Positions 1 to 8,543 of a stretch of DNA of 64,000 bases are shown here, piece after piece (position 1 is the stretch's first letter; each line of letters starts with the position of its first letter). The DNA lies in assembly GCA_946183145.1 (NCBI GenBank), contig CAMGZM010000012.1, forward strand, positions 1 through 64,000, given 5' to 3'. A program made the position numbers and the translations under genes. This stretch comes from an uncultured Fretibacterium sp. GTDB lineage: Bacteria; Synergistota; Synergistia; Synergistales; Aminobacteriaceae. The notes below the pieces were generated by a model. The model ran no database searches, had not been told where the DNA came from, and saw only the letters and a program-made list of their open reading frames with translations.

Positions 1-132
1 CCTGAACCTGAGCCTGAACCTGAGCCTGAACCTGAGCCTGAACCTGAGCCTGAACCTGACAACGGCGGCGGCGGTGATTTCGGAGGCGGAGATGATTCCG
101 GCGGAGGAGACGTTATCATTCCTGATGAATAG
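1..132 (+). CDS. C-terminal end of a Pro-Glu repeat protein (partial)
   Basis: The reading frame is open from the first base and stops with TAG at 130-132; the start lies outside the window. The visible 43 residues begin with about ten Pro-Glu pairs encoded by a 12-bp unit (two near-identical hexamers, CCTGAA and CCTGAG), followed by an acidic glycine-rich tail. Such tails are typical of extended linkers or surface-exposed C-termini, but no family can be named from this fragment. The repeat could change length by slippage. Confidence 0.7.
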   Translation, partial: PEPEPEPEPEPEPEPEPEPDNGGGGDFGGGDDSGGGDVIIPDE

Positions 133-196
133 CGCGGAAAATTTCATGGTTTGACAAAACATTAATCGGAGTGTATTTTATGTGGTATCATTGAAA

Positions 197-279
197 GCCG
201 GAGTGGCGGAATGGTAGACGCAGCGGACTCAAAATCCGCCGGGGGCGACTCTGTGGGAGTTCGAGTCTCCCCTCCGGCA
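197..279 (+). tRNA. tRNA-Leu (anticodon CAA)
   Basis: A class II tRNA with a long variable arm. The acceptor arms GCCGGAG and CTCCGGC pair fully, followed by discriminator A. The anticodon stem encloses the loop CTCAAAA, giving anticodon CAA, which reads UUG. The T-loop TTCGAGT is present. CCA is not encoded. It lies 31 bp upstream of rpsT. Confidence 0.95.
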
Positions 280-310
280 TCATCACACAAACATTCAGGG
301 AGAGAAATTA

Positions 311-577
311 ATGCCGAACAAGAAATCTGCTGAAAGGCGCGTAAGAATAGCAGAGCGCAACAGACTGTATAATAAGTACTGGACATCAAGGTGCAAGACC
401 GCCGTAAAGAGAGTGCTTGAGGCCGTAGAATCAGGAAACGCAGATGAGGCCGCAAAGACCTTCAACACAGCTCAGAGCGTAATCGACAAAGCAGTTGTGA
501 AAGGCGTAATGCACAGAAATACAGCAGCAAGACGCAAAGAACTCATGTCGCGCCGAATGAAGGCAATGAACGCATAA
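311..577 (+). CDS. rpsT: 30S ribosomal protein S20
   Basis: Primary 16S rRNA-binding protein of the small ribosomal subunit. The 88-residue product has the family length and the basic helical pattern, starting with MPNKKSAERRVR and with the conserved Asn-Thr-Ala-Ala-Arg-Arg-Lys near the C-terminus. A purine-rich ribosome binding site (GGGAGAG) lies about 8 bases before the ATG. It stands as a single gene between tRNA-Leu and a hairpin terminator. Confidence 0.97.
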   Translation: MPNKKSAERRVRIAERNRLYNKYWTSRCKTAVKRVLEAVESGNADEAAKTFNTAQSVIDKAVVKGVMHRNTAARRKELMSRRMKAMNA

Positions 578-591
578 CTCACGAAATCACA

Positions 592-626
592 AAAGCCCCT
601 CGGAGAAATTTCCGGGGGGTTATTCT
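592..626 (+). terminator. rpsT terminator
   Basis: A GC-rich hairpin (CCCCTCGGA paired with TTCCGGGGGG) is followed by a T-rich run. It sits between the stop of rpsT and the convergent stop of the HxlR gene, whose last codons it overlaps. Confidence 0.75.
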
Positions 627-973
627 TTTGCCCGCATCTGTTCTTCACCCCATCGATATACTGACTCAAGCGCAGGGATCAAAGACCTTCCCCGATCTGT
701 GAGGCTGTATTCCACTGTCGGCGGAATTGTCTCGTACTGCTTGCGGCGAATCAGTTTGTCGGCTTCAAGCTCACGCAGGCATTTCGTCAGCATTGTTGCT
801 GTTATCCCGATCACTTTCCGTTCAAGCTCCTTGTAGCGCAATGTCTGATTCTCCGCGTCCGAGATGTACCACAGAATCGGCAGCTTCCATTTCTGGCCGA
901 TTATCTTCATCGCAAAAAGTATCGGGCATTCCGTAACGTAAATATTCTCATCGGCAGGAAGATTCATATCCAT
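620..973 (-). CDS. HxlR family transcriptional regulator
   Basis: Winged helix-turn-helix DNA-binding protein of the HxlR/YodB family, 117 residues, the usual length. The family Cys-Pro pair near the N-terminus (C16) is present, followed by the GQKWKLPIL helix and the wing ending in PPTVEYSLTDRG. Members often sense redox or electrophiles through that cysteine (family knowledge). It is transcribed divergently from the flavoenzyme operon starting at 1095, so control of that operon is the natural inference. A second in-frame ATG two codons downstream could be the start. Confidence 0.9.
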   Translation of the reverse strand: MDMNLPADENIYVTECPILFAMKIIGQKWKLPILWYISDAENQTLRYKELERKVIGITATMLTKCLRELEADKLIRRKQYETIPPTVEYSLTDRGRSLIPALESVYRWGEEQMRAKE

Positions 974-1094
974 TCAACAACACTCACAATGCTATAAATT
1001 TTATACTGACAAAGAAAATTCTTCATACTTCATATTTTTTTGCTGGTAATTATAATGTCGCGCTGAAAATTTCACAAACAGGAGTCATTAATCA

Positions 1095-2117
1095 ATGGGA
1101 AGAAAAATTTTTGAGGCAGTAAACCTTCACAATCTCAGAATGAAGAACAGACTCATACGTTCAGCGACATGGGAAGGCATAGCGGATTTTGACGGCTCAA
1201 TCAGTGATGAGGCTTACGGGATTTACAGCGAGATAGCAAAGGGCGGAGTCGGCGCAATAATCGTAGGATTCACGGACGTTTCACAGGATGACTATTACAT
1301 TCACGGCGCAATGAGACTCTCACGTGATGAATTAATACCGCAGTACAGAAAGCTCACGGACATAATACACGCTGAGGACTGCCCGGTGATAATTCAGCTT
1401 GCGTTAGGAGCATTTTACCGAAAATTGCCGAACGGACTCACACAGCAGACAGAACCCGACAATATGACAGAGGACGAAATACAGCAGGTAATCGGCATGT
1501 TCATACAGTCAGCAAAAAGAGCAGAGGCAGCAAATTTTGACGGAGTACAGATTCATGCGGCGCATTTCTTTTTCCTGAGCCGGTTTATCAGTCCGAGAGT
1601 CAACCACAGAAATGACTCTTACGGCGGAAATACTGCAAACCGTTCGCGGATTCTCACAGAAATTCTTGACGGCATAAAATCAGAATGTCCCGGCTTACAC
1701 GTAACAATCAAAATCAACTCAAGCGACTTCATTCGCGGCGGGCTTAATGAGTCTGAGAGCCTCGAAATTTGCAGGATACTTGCGGATAACGGCATCGACT
1801 CTATTGAGGTCAGCGGCAACGGAACTTCAGCAGAAGGAATCAGGGCGGGAGTCAATGAGGCGTACTTCCTCGACTTTGCGGCGAATCTCGCGGAGAATGT
1901 CAATGTTCCTGTTATGCTCGTGGGAGGATTGCGGAGTATTCGAGTCATGCAGAGGATTCTTGACACGACAAAAATCGAACTGCTGTCATTATCGCGCCCC
2001 CTTCTGAGAGAGCCTGACCTGCCCGCAAAATTTTTATCCGGCAAAAGCTCCGAGTCCCTCTGCGTTTCCTGCAATGCCTGCTACAGCTCACACGCTCACA
2101 GGTGCATATACAGATGA
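1095..2117 (+). CDS. NADH:flavin oxidoreductase, old yellow enzyme-like
   Basis: FMN-dependent TIM-barrel reductase of the old yellow enzyme family, 340 residues, covering only the barrel domain. The active-site region near residues 153-178 keeps the family pattern of a histidine-rich turn, SPRVN and DSYGGN. The C-terminus has four cysteines (C323, C326, C329, C337) in a Cx2Cx2Cx7C arrangement reminiscent of the 4Fe-4S site of 2,4-dienoyl-CoA reductase-type members, but the FAD/NAD domain that normally follows is absent. RBS AGGAGTC precedes the ATG, and a TATAAT-like box lies at about 1050. First gene of an operon with tight coupling to the next two. Confidence 0.9.
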   Translation: MGRKIFEAVNLHNLRMKNRLIRSATWEGIADFDGSISDEAYGIYSEIAKGGVGAIIVGFTDVSQDDYYIHGAMRLSRDELIPQYRKLTDIIHAEDCPVIIQLALGAFYRKLPNGLTQQTEPDNMTEDEIQQVIGMFIQSAKRAEAANFDGVQIHAAHFFFLSRFISPRVNHRNDSYGGNTANRSRILTEILDGIKSECPGLHVTIKINSSDFIRGGLNESESLEICRILADNGIDSIEVSGNGTSAEGIRAGVNEAYFLDFAANLAENVNVPVMLVGGLRSIRVMQRILDTTKIELLSLSRPLLREPDLPAKFLSGKSSESLCVSCNACYSSHAHRCIYR

Positions 2118-2980
2118 GCGCGTACCGTCTTGATGTCGCTGCACAGCGGAGCAGCGTCCTTAACGGAGTCTTGTTCCGAAATGATGACGTTAAAGCCGAT
2201 ACTGTTATGATTGCGGTTACGGGCATTCACGGAAATTTTTACTCCAATCCTTTCTATTACGATTTCGGGGAGACTCTTAACGGAGCGGGGATCGATTTCA
2301 TTTACGCACAGACTAATGACGCGTTCAACCGCATAGAAACTTTCAACGCAAAGACACATCAGCCCGAAATTATAGGCTCATTCAACGAGAGATTCTCATA
2401 CACGGACGAGGATATAGACGCGTATTTGAATCTCGCGCATGATGAAGGCTACGGGAAAATTATTCTTGCGGGTCATTCGTTAGGAGCGAACAAGGTCATA
2501 TATTATCTCTCACGGCATCATGACACGGACAAAGTATCACGCTTCCTGCTGCTGAGTCCGGCTAATGTTGAGTGGCTGATGAATGATATTACGGAGCGTG
2601 AAAAAAATATTGTGCGTGAAATGTGCGAGGCAGGGCGCGGGAATGATATGCTTCCGTTTCAGTTGATGGGATGGGTTCCCTGCATTGCGTATACGGCGCA
2701 TGACTGGATATTTTCCGGGCTTCTCGATAATGTTCACGTTGAGGCGGATAAAGATTTCTCGCAGGTCTCAAATATCACTCACACGGGAGGGCTGTTGATT
2801 GGGACATATGATAGATTCACTTACGGGAATCCGGCCGGATTTCTCACGAACATAAATAATCATATGCCGGAAGCAAAGAACAACAAGCTGATATTCATTG
2901 AAGGCACCGGGCATACATACCAGCGTAAAGAGAAGGAGACAGCAAAGCGCGTGTTAGAGTTCGTGAGGGAGTGTGAATAA
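2114..2980 (+). CDS. alpha/beta hydrolase
   Basis: Serine hydrolase fold, about 288 residues. The nucleophile elbow GHSLGA is visible with Ser122 (numbered from the ATG at 2114), and a late Gly-Thr-Gly-His near the C-terminus can supply the catalytic histidine. I place the start at 2114 because that ATG overlaps the TGA of the upstream flavoenzyme (ATGA), a common translational coupling; a GTG at 2102 in the same frame is an alternative. There is no signal peptide, so it should be cytoplasmic. Substrate unknown. Confidence 0.85.
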   Translation: MSAYRLDVAAQRSSVLNGVLFRNDDVKADTVMIAVTGIHGNFYSNPFYYDFGETLNGAGIDFIYAQTNDAFNRIETFNAKTHQPEIIGSFNERFSYTDEDIDAYLNLAHDEGYGKIILAGHSLGANKVIYYLSRHHDTDKVSRFLLLSPANVEWLMNDITEREKNIVREMCEAGRGNDMLPFQLMGWVPCIAYTAHDWIFSGLLDNVHVEADKDFSQVSNITHTGGLLIGTYDRFTYGNPAGFLTNINNHMPEAKNNKLIFIEGTGHTYQRKEKETAKRVLEFVRECE

Positions 2981-3327
2981 TGCCGTTCATCAAAGCAAAA
3001 GTTAATGTGCCTGTAACTTTTCAGCAGGAGCGGGAAATAAAATCACTATTAGGGCGTGCAATCGAGTCAGTTCCGGGAAAAAGTGAAAAGTATCTCATGA
3101 TAATTTTTGAGGGAAATTGCCGGATATGGCTGCGGGGAAATGACACAGAGTCAGCGGCGTATATCGAGGTCAGCATTTACGGGAATGAATCTAATTACGG
3201 GTATAACGGACTCACAATCGGAATTACTGAGGCATTCTCAAAAGTTTTAGGCATTCAGCCGGGAAATATCTACGTGAAATATGACGACATTCAGATTTGG
3301 AGCGTAAACGGAATCACAATCGCGTAA
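2980..3327 (+). CDS. MIF-type tautomerase family protein
   Basis: 115 residues with the N-terminal proline (Pro2 after Met) that acts as the catalytic base in the tautomerase/MIF superfamily. The YIEVSIYG strand and the C-terminal YVKYDDIQIWSVNG block match MIF-like proteins. The ATG overlaps the last base of the upstream stop (TAATG), so it is translationally coupled to the hydrolase. The true substrate cannot be told from sequence. The operon ends at the following hairpin. Confidence 0.85.
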   Translation: MPFIKAKVNVPVTFQQEREIKSLLGRAIESVPGKSEKYLMIIFEGNCRIWLRGNDTESAAYIEVSIYGNESNYGYNGLTIGITEAFSKVLGIQPGNIYVKYDDIQIWSVNGITIA

Positions 3328-3331
3328 CAAA

Positions 3332-3368
3332 AAAGCCTCCCCCGCAAAAAGGAGAGGCAATTTTTTTC
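3332..3368. terminator. bidirectional terminator
   Basis: GCCTCCCCC and GGAGAGGC form a stem with an A-run on the left and seven T on the right, so it can end both the tautomerase operon (plus) and the convergent symporter gene (minus). Confidence 0.85.
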
Positions 3369-3384
3369 CCTTTTTCCCTGATAA

Positions 3385-4857
3385 TTATTCCGCTGACTTG
3401 TTCAAAGCCCTGTAAAAGAGTGCTTCAACATCTGCTGACGGTTTCGGCGTAATCATCGTAACAAGAACCGCAACGATCAATCCCGCAAAGAAGCCCGGTA
3501 TTATCTCGTAGACTCCAGTATCGGCCATGTACGTCAGCCACAGAATATCAACGACTGCTCCCGTGAAAATTCCGCACGCCGCGCCCGCAAATGTGAATCT
3601 CTTCCAGTACAGACTAAGCATTATCGCAGGGCCGAAAGCAGCACCGAATACGCCCCATGCGTTAGACACAAGCGACATGATAGAACCCGCGTCAGGCCGT
3701 GCAGCTATGTACAGCGCAACAACAGCGATCGCAAGCACGACAATTCGCCCGGCCCAGAGCATTTCACGGTTTCCGGCTTTGTCCCCGCGAATCACAGGGC
3801 GGTAAACGTCAGACGCAAACGCAGAAGCCGCCGCCAACAACTGACTGTCAGCAGTACTCATCGCCGCCGCAAGTACAGCCGACAAAAGCACGCCCGAAAT
3901 CACAGCCGGGAAAATTCTCCGCGTCATCACGACAAACACAAGAGAGTTACTGTTCACAGCCTCGTCAAATCCTATGAACATGCGCCCGATTACACCAACA
4001 AGCCCGGCGAATATCAGTATTAAGACTGTCCATGTGATTCCGATTTTCGCTGACTTTCGCAGTTCCTTCTGTGAGTTTATCGACATGAAGCGGATGATAA
4101 TGTGAGGCATTCCGAAATAGCCCAGTCCCCAGCCGAGTCCTGATACTATATCCTGCCATGATGAAAATACATTCCAGTAATTAGGCGTGTCAATTTTTGC
4201 TGACGCTCCAGCCTCAAGCATTGTTGCCGCCGCTATGGGTACGATGAACATCGCGCAAAGCACTAACATTCCCTGAAAGAAATCCGTCCATGATACCGCG
4301 CTGAATCCTCCCAAGAATGTATAGCTGATTACGATTATTGCAGCGAGGTACATTGCTGTTGTCGTGTCGAGTCCTGTTACGGTGTTGAAGAGAGTCCCGC
4401 ATGCCTTTATGCTTGATGCCGCGTATATCGTATAGGCTACGAGGAAAACCGCCGCCGAAATAATTTGCAGTGCTTTCGACTCCGACATAAAACGGTTCGT
4501 GAGGTATTGAGGGACGGTGATTGAGTCGTTCGCCTCGATTGAGAATGTGCGTAGGCGGGGGGCTTCATATATCCAGCTCAACGAATAGCCTGCAGCAAGT
4601 CCGACAGCTATCCAGACTTGTCCGAGTCCCAATGCGTATATTGATGTCGGCAGTCCCATGAGTACCCACGCGCTCATGTCGGAAGCTCCTGCTGACAACG
4701 CCGCGACCCAAGGGCCCATCTTCCTGTCGCCTAAGAAATATCCCTTCTCTGTCGGGTGCTTGTCCCTGAAGAAGAACCATACACCGATTGCGAGCATGAA
4801 TGCCAAATAAATTATGAATACGCTGACTTCCTGAATGTTCATTCCCTGAGTGTTCAA
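3385..4857 (-). CDS. putP: sodium/proline-type solute symporter (SSS family)
   Basis: Integral membrane sodium:solute symporter, about 490 residues with some 13 hydrophobic segments, the length and topology of PutP. The early DRKMGPWVAALSAGASDMSAW block (written here only in part) and the later SWTDFFQG motif are typical of proline permeases. The start is probably TTG at 4857 preceded by GGAG; an ATG at 4842 is an alternative. An extended -10 (TGATATACT) lies upstream on the minus strand. Proline specificity is inferred from similarity only. Confidence 0.88.
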   Translation of the reverse strand: MNTQGMNIQEVSVFIIYLAFMLAIGVWFFFRDKHPTEKGYFLGDRKMGPWVAALSAGASDMSAWVLMGLPTSIYALGLGQVWIAVGLAAGYSLSWIYEAPRLRTFSIEANDSITVPQYLTNRFMSESKALQIISAAVFLVAYTIYAASSIKACGTLFNTVTGLDTTTAMYLAAIIVISYTFLGGFSAVSWTDFFQGMLVLCAMFIVPIAAATMLEAGASAKIDTPNYWNVFSSWQDIVSGLGWGLGYFGMPHIIIRFMSINSQKELRKSAKIGITWTVLILIFAGLVGVIGRMFIGFDEAVNSNSLVFVVMTRRIFPAVISGVLLSAVLAAAMSTADSQLLAAASAFASDVYRPVIRGDKAGNREMLWAGRIVVLAIAVVALYIAARPDAGSIMSLVSNAWGVFGAAFGPAIMLSLYWKRFTFAGAACGIFTGAVVDILWLTYMADTGVYEIIPGFFAGLIVAVLVTMITPKPSADVEALFYRALNKSAE

Positions 4858-4933
4858 ATATTAAGCATCTCCAGTCGTCAAAAAATTCTTTGCAGTATAT
4901 CATAACGCAAAGCCCCCGCAAGTTTGCTATCAT

Positions 4934-5890
4934 ATGGCCATGAATGAAAAGATTGTGCAGTATCTCAGTGTCATAACGAATGAAGAGCGCGAAATTTTAG
5001 CGGGAAGGAAAAAAATTGACCGCAATATTTACATGGCCGGAAACAGAGACATTATCAGCGGCGACAAGTTGCTCCCACGCGGAAAAAATATCATGATACG
5101 ACCTCATACGCGCTTCATACATTTCCCGGAACACACTCACGATTATGTTGAGTTCGTCTATATGTGCAGAGGAGAAACACATCACACGATCAACGGGACT
5201 CATATCACGCTCAAGCAGGGAGAATTGCTGATGATGAGTCAGAATGCGCGACAGGAGATCGAACCCGCCGGGAAAAATGACATCGCCGTAAATTTCATTG
5301 TAAAGCCCGATTTCTTTCACGGTGTATTATCCTTCTTGGGCAATGAAGAGACTCCCCTAAGAAGATTCATTCTCAGCTGCATTACAGGCGAGAGTGGAGC
5401 GGGATATTTGTACTTCAGAGTCTCGGATGTTCTTCCTGTTCAAAACCTCGTCGAAAATTTATTGTGGATTCTCATCAAACAGCCTTCAAACAAGCGCGGA
5501 ATTTATCAACTCACAATGGGCTTGTTGTTTGTTGAGCTTCTTGAATGCACTGACACATTAGAGTTTTCATACGAGTCTGAGAATGTAATCATGAAAGTTT
5601 TGCGCTACATTGAGGAAAATTACAGGAGCGGGAGTCTTAACGAGATTGCCGGAATTTTGCACTACAACAACACAACGCTTTCACGTCTCATACGCAAAAA
5701 GACAGGGCGGAATTTCACCGGGCTGTTGCAGGAAAAAAGACTCTCACAGGCTGCATGGTTTCTTCTGAACACGGACGAAAGAGTCGATGATATTGCGTAT
5801 CTTGTCGGCTATGAGAACATGACACATTTTCACAGAATTTTCACCGAGTATTACGGGAAGAGTCCCAAACATTACAGGGACGGCAAATAA
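4934..5890 (+). CDS. AraC family regulator, probable rhamnose operon activator
   Basis: 318 residues: an N-terminal cupin-like sensor domain (roughly residues 50-140, with the HFPEHTHDYVEFVYM beta-barrel pattern) and a C-terminal double helix-turn-helix (about 215-318) with the conserved GYENMTHFHRIFTEYYGKSP signature. It lies directly upstream of rhaB in the same direction, as RhaS/RhaR-type activators do. There is no good ribosome binding site before the first ATG; the in-frame ATG at 4940 sits about where a transcript from the TATCAT box at 4928 would begin, so leaderless translation is possible. Confidence 0.88.
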   Translation: MAMNEKIVQYLSVITNEEREILAGRKKIDRNIYMAGNRDIISGDKLLPRGKNIMIRPHTRFIHFPEHTHDYVEFVYMCRGETHHTINGTHITLKQGELLMMSQNARQEIEPAGKNDIAVNFIVKPDFFHGVLSFLGNEETPLRRFILSCITGESGAGYLYFRVSDVLPVQNLVENLLWILIKQPSNKRGIYQLTMGLLFVELLECTDTLEFSYESENVIMKVLRYIEENYRSGSLNEIAGILHYNNTTLSRLIRKKTGRNFTGLLQEKRLSQAAWFLLNTDERVDDIAYLVGYENMTHFHRIFTEYYGKSPKHYRDGK

Positions 5891-5892
5891 AG

Positions 5893-5945
5893 ATACTTTT
5901 TGCGTGTAAATACTCTTTGAATTTCGCGGCCTCTTAACGCATAAT
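5893..5945 (+). promoter_or_regulatory. candidate rhaB promoter and AraC half-sites
   Basis: Two direct repeats, ATACTTTTTGCG at 5893 and ATACTCTTTGAA at 5910, are spaced exactly 17 bp apart. The second overlaps a -35 box TTGAAT (5917-5922), which is 17 bp from CATAAT (5940-5945). RhaS-type activators bind paired direct half-sites of about this period next to the -35 (family knowledge). Function is inferred. Confidence 0.55.
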
Positions 5946-6004
5946 TAGCACACTCAGAAAAAATTTCACACAACAAAAATATTACTGCGAGGAGTCATTA
6001 AAGC

Positions 6005-7279
6005 ATGAAATATTATCTCGCTGTTGATATAGGCGCGTCATCAGGCCGTCATCTTATCGGCTGGAATGAAGGCGGTAAAATTCTCACGAAAGAAGTCTAC
6101 AGATTCCCGAACGGCGTAAAAGAGTCCGGCGGTCATTTGACGTGGGATATTGAGTCGCTCGTCTCAAACGTTAAGCGCGGAATTGATGAGGCACTCAAAT
6201 TTTCACCCGACATTGTGAGCCTCTCGATTGACACATGGGGAGTCGATTACGTTCTCATGAAGGGAGACTCGGAAGTTTTGCCCTGTTACGCATACCGTGA
6301 TTTGAGGACGATTGAGCCTATCGAGGAAGTACACAAGCTGATTCCGTTTGAGGAGCTTTACGCGAAGACAGGCATTCAGCTTCAGACGTTCAACACGATC
6401 TACCAGCTTTACGCGGACAAATTAGCAGGAAGGCTTGAAGGTGTTACGGATTTCCTGTTGATGCCTGAATACCTGCTGTACAAATTGTGCGGAGTCAAAT
6501 CTCACGAGTACACAAACGCCACGACCGGCGGAATGGTCAACGCAAAAACACGCCAGTTTGACCCCGAAATAATTTCGCGTCTCGGACTCCCGTCTCATCT
6601 CTTCAAGTTCCTGCAAGACCCCGGCACAAAACTCGGAACGTACAAAGGGATTCAGTGTGTATTATGCGCGACTCATGACACAGCAAGCGCGGTTGAAGGT
6701 ATACCGATGGAGGGCAGCGAGATATATATCTCTTCAGGAACGTGGAGTCTTCTCGGTGTCAAAATGCCTCACGCTATAACATCAATTAACAGTCTCTCGT
6801 CAAATTTCACGAACGAGGGCGGAGTCGGTTACATTCGTTATCTCCGCAACATAATGGGAATGTGGCTTGTAAATCGTCTGCGTGATGAGTTATGCCCGGG
6901 AAAAGATTTCGGCGAAATTGTGAAAGAGGCTGAAGCGGATTCGTTTGATGAAACTATTGACGCAAATGACAATGAATTTCTTTCTCCCTCAAGCATGAAG
7001 GACGCTTTTGACTCCAACCTCTCTCACAAGCCCGCGAATATTGCAGGGTATTTCAGGTGCGCTTACCGTTCGTTAGCAAACACATACCGCGACACAGTGA
7101 ACGAACTCGAAAACATCACAGGCAGGAAATATCACAGTATATACATTGTCGGAGGCGGCGCGAAAAATTCATATCTCAACCGCTTAACCGAAATCGCAAC
7201 AGGAAAGAAAGTTATTGCCCTTCCGATAGAGGCTACAGCACTGGGCAATCTCAAAATACAAATGGAGGCGGTAAAGTAA
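6005..7279 (+). CDS. rhaB: rhamnulokinase (C-terminally short)
   Basis: FGGY-type sugar kinase that phosphorylates L-rhamnulose at O-1. The N-terminal VDIGASSGR phosphate loop, SIDTWGVDYVLM, YTNATTGG, ISSGTWSLLG and IVGGGAKNSYLN motifs match RhaB throughout. At 424 residues it ends right after the EATALGN helix, about 50 residues earlier than E. coli RhaB, and rhaA starts one base later. RBS GAGGAGTC precedes the ATG. First structural gene of the rhamnose operon, with the operator above in front. Confidence 0.93.
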   Translation: MKYYLAVDIGASSGRHLIGWNEGGKILTKEVYRFPNGVKESGGHLTWDIESLVSNVKRGIDEALKFSPDIVSLSIDTWGVDYVLMKGDSEVLPCYAYRDLRTIEPIEEVHKLIPFEELYAKTGIQLQTFNTIYQLYADKLAGRLEGVTDFLLMPEYLLYKLCGVKSHEYTNATTGGMVNAKTRQFDPEIISRLGLPSHLFKFLQDPGTKLGTYKGIQCVLCATHDTASAVEGIPMEGSEIYISSGTWSLLGVKMPHAITSINSLSSNFTNEGGVGYIRYLRNIMGMWLVNRLRDELCPGKDFGEIVKEAEADSFDETIDANDNEFLSPSSMKDAFDSNLSHKPANIAGYFRCAYRSLANTYRDTVNELENITGRKYHSIYIVGGGAKNSYLNRLTEIATGKKVIALPIEATALGNLKIQMEAVK

Positions 7280-7280
7280 T

Positions 7281-8537
7281 ATGAGCTATTCTGAGGCAAA
7301 GAAAAAGTATTCAGCGTTAGGTGTTGACACTGACGCGGCAATCTCAAAACTTAAGGCCGTACCTGTTTCGCTTCACTGCTGGCAGGGTGATGATGTACGC
7401 GGATTCGACACTGACCCAAGCAAGCCACTCACAGGCGGTATACAGACGACGGGGAATTATCCCGGACGCGCAAGAACACCTGACGAATTAATGTCAGACC
7501 TTGACGAGGTAATGAGCCTCATACCCGGTACGCCGAAAATGAATCTTCATGCAAGCTACGCGATTTTTGACGGTGCTGACTGGGTAGACCGCGACAAATT
7601 AGAGCCGAAACATTTTGCGAGATGGGCGGCATTCTGCAAGGAACGCGGACTCGGCTGCGACTTCAACCCGACATTCTTTTCACACCCGAAATGTGATCCG
7701 CTGACTCTCTCATCACCGAATGATGACACGCGAAAATTCTGGATAAATCACGGCAAAGCAAGCATACGAATCAGCACATACTTAGCTGAGGAACTCGGAC
7801 AAACCTGCGTAATGAACATCTGGACGGGCGACGGCTTCAAGGACATTCCCGCAGACAGAATCGGCCCGCGAAAAAGATACCGTGAAGCGATTGACGCAAT
7901 ATTGAGTGAGCCTTACGACTTCAGCAAAGTGAAACCGTGTGTTGAGAGCAAAGTTTTCGGAATCGGAGTCGAGGCTTACACTGTAGGAAGCGCGGAATTT
8001 GCGTTGAGTTACGCCGCGTTGAACATGGGCAAATGTATTCCCCTCATGGATAACGGACATTATCACCCCACAGAAGTCGTCAGCGACAAGATACCTGCGC
8101 TTCTTGCGTTTTTCACGGAGATAGCGTTGCACGTTACGCGCCCGGTGAGATGGGACTCGGATCACGTTGTACTGTTTGACGATGAGATGAAAGAGATTGC
8201 CCGCGAAATAGTGAGGTGCGGAGGTCTTGAAGGCCGTGTGCATATTGCGCTTGATTACTTTGACGCGTCAATTAACCGTATTGCGGCGTGGACTATGGGC
8301 TACAGAAACGCTCAGAAGGCTTTACTGTTCGCACTGTTACAGCCCGTTGACGCATTGAAGGCCATGCAGGACAAAGGCGAGTTCAGCAAACTTCTTGTGT
8401 GTCAGGAAGAATTGAAGACTATGCCCTTTGGTGATGTTTGGGATGAATACTGCGGAGTCTGCAAGAAGCCTCTTGACGGTGAATGGTTCCCGAAAGTCGA
8501 AAAGTATGAAGCTGACGTTTTGAGCAAGAGAGGGTAA
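7281..8537 (+). CDS. rhaA: L-rhamnose isomerase
   Basis: Converts L-rhamnose to L-rhamnulose with two divalent metal ions. The 418-residue length equals the family length. Metal-site segments are visible: CVESKVFG in the middle, MDNGHYHPTE, and the WDSDHVVLFDDE loop near the C-terminal third. The ATG follows the rhaB stop by one base, with AATGGAGGCGG upstream as ribosome binding site inside rhaB. Cytoplasmic. Confidence 0.97.
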   Translation: MSYSEAKKKYSALGVDTDAAISKLKAVPVSLHCWQGDDVRGFDTDPSKPLTGGIQTTGNYPGRARTPDELMSDLDEVMSLIPGTPKMNLHASYAIFDGADWVDRDKLEPKHFARWAAFCKERGLGCDFNPTFFSHPKCDPLTLSSPNDDTRKFWINHGKASIRISTYLAEELGQTCVMNIWTGDGFKDIPADRIGPRKRYREAIDAILSEPYDFSKVKPCVESKVFGIGVEAYTVGSAEFALSYAALNMGKCIPLMDNGHYHPTEVVSDKIPALLAFFTEIALHVTRPVRWDSDHVVLFDDEMKEIAREIVRCGGLEGRVHIALDYFDASINRIAAWTMGYRNAQKALLFALLQPVDALKAMQDKGEFSKLLVCQEELKTMPFGDVWDEYCGVCKKPLDGEWFPKVEKYEADVLSKRG

Positions 8538-8543
8538 ACGGCC

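Noticed and set aside
162-455. Minus-strand 97-codon frame over tRNA-Leu and rpsT
   Set aside because: Entirely antisense to two well-supported genes.
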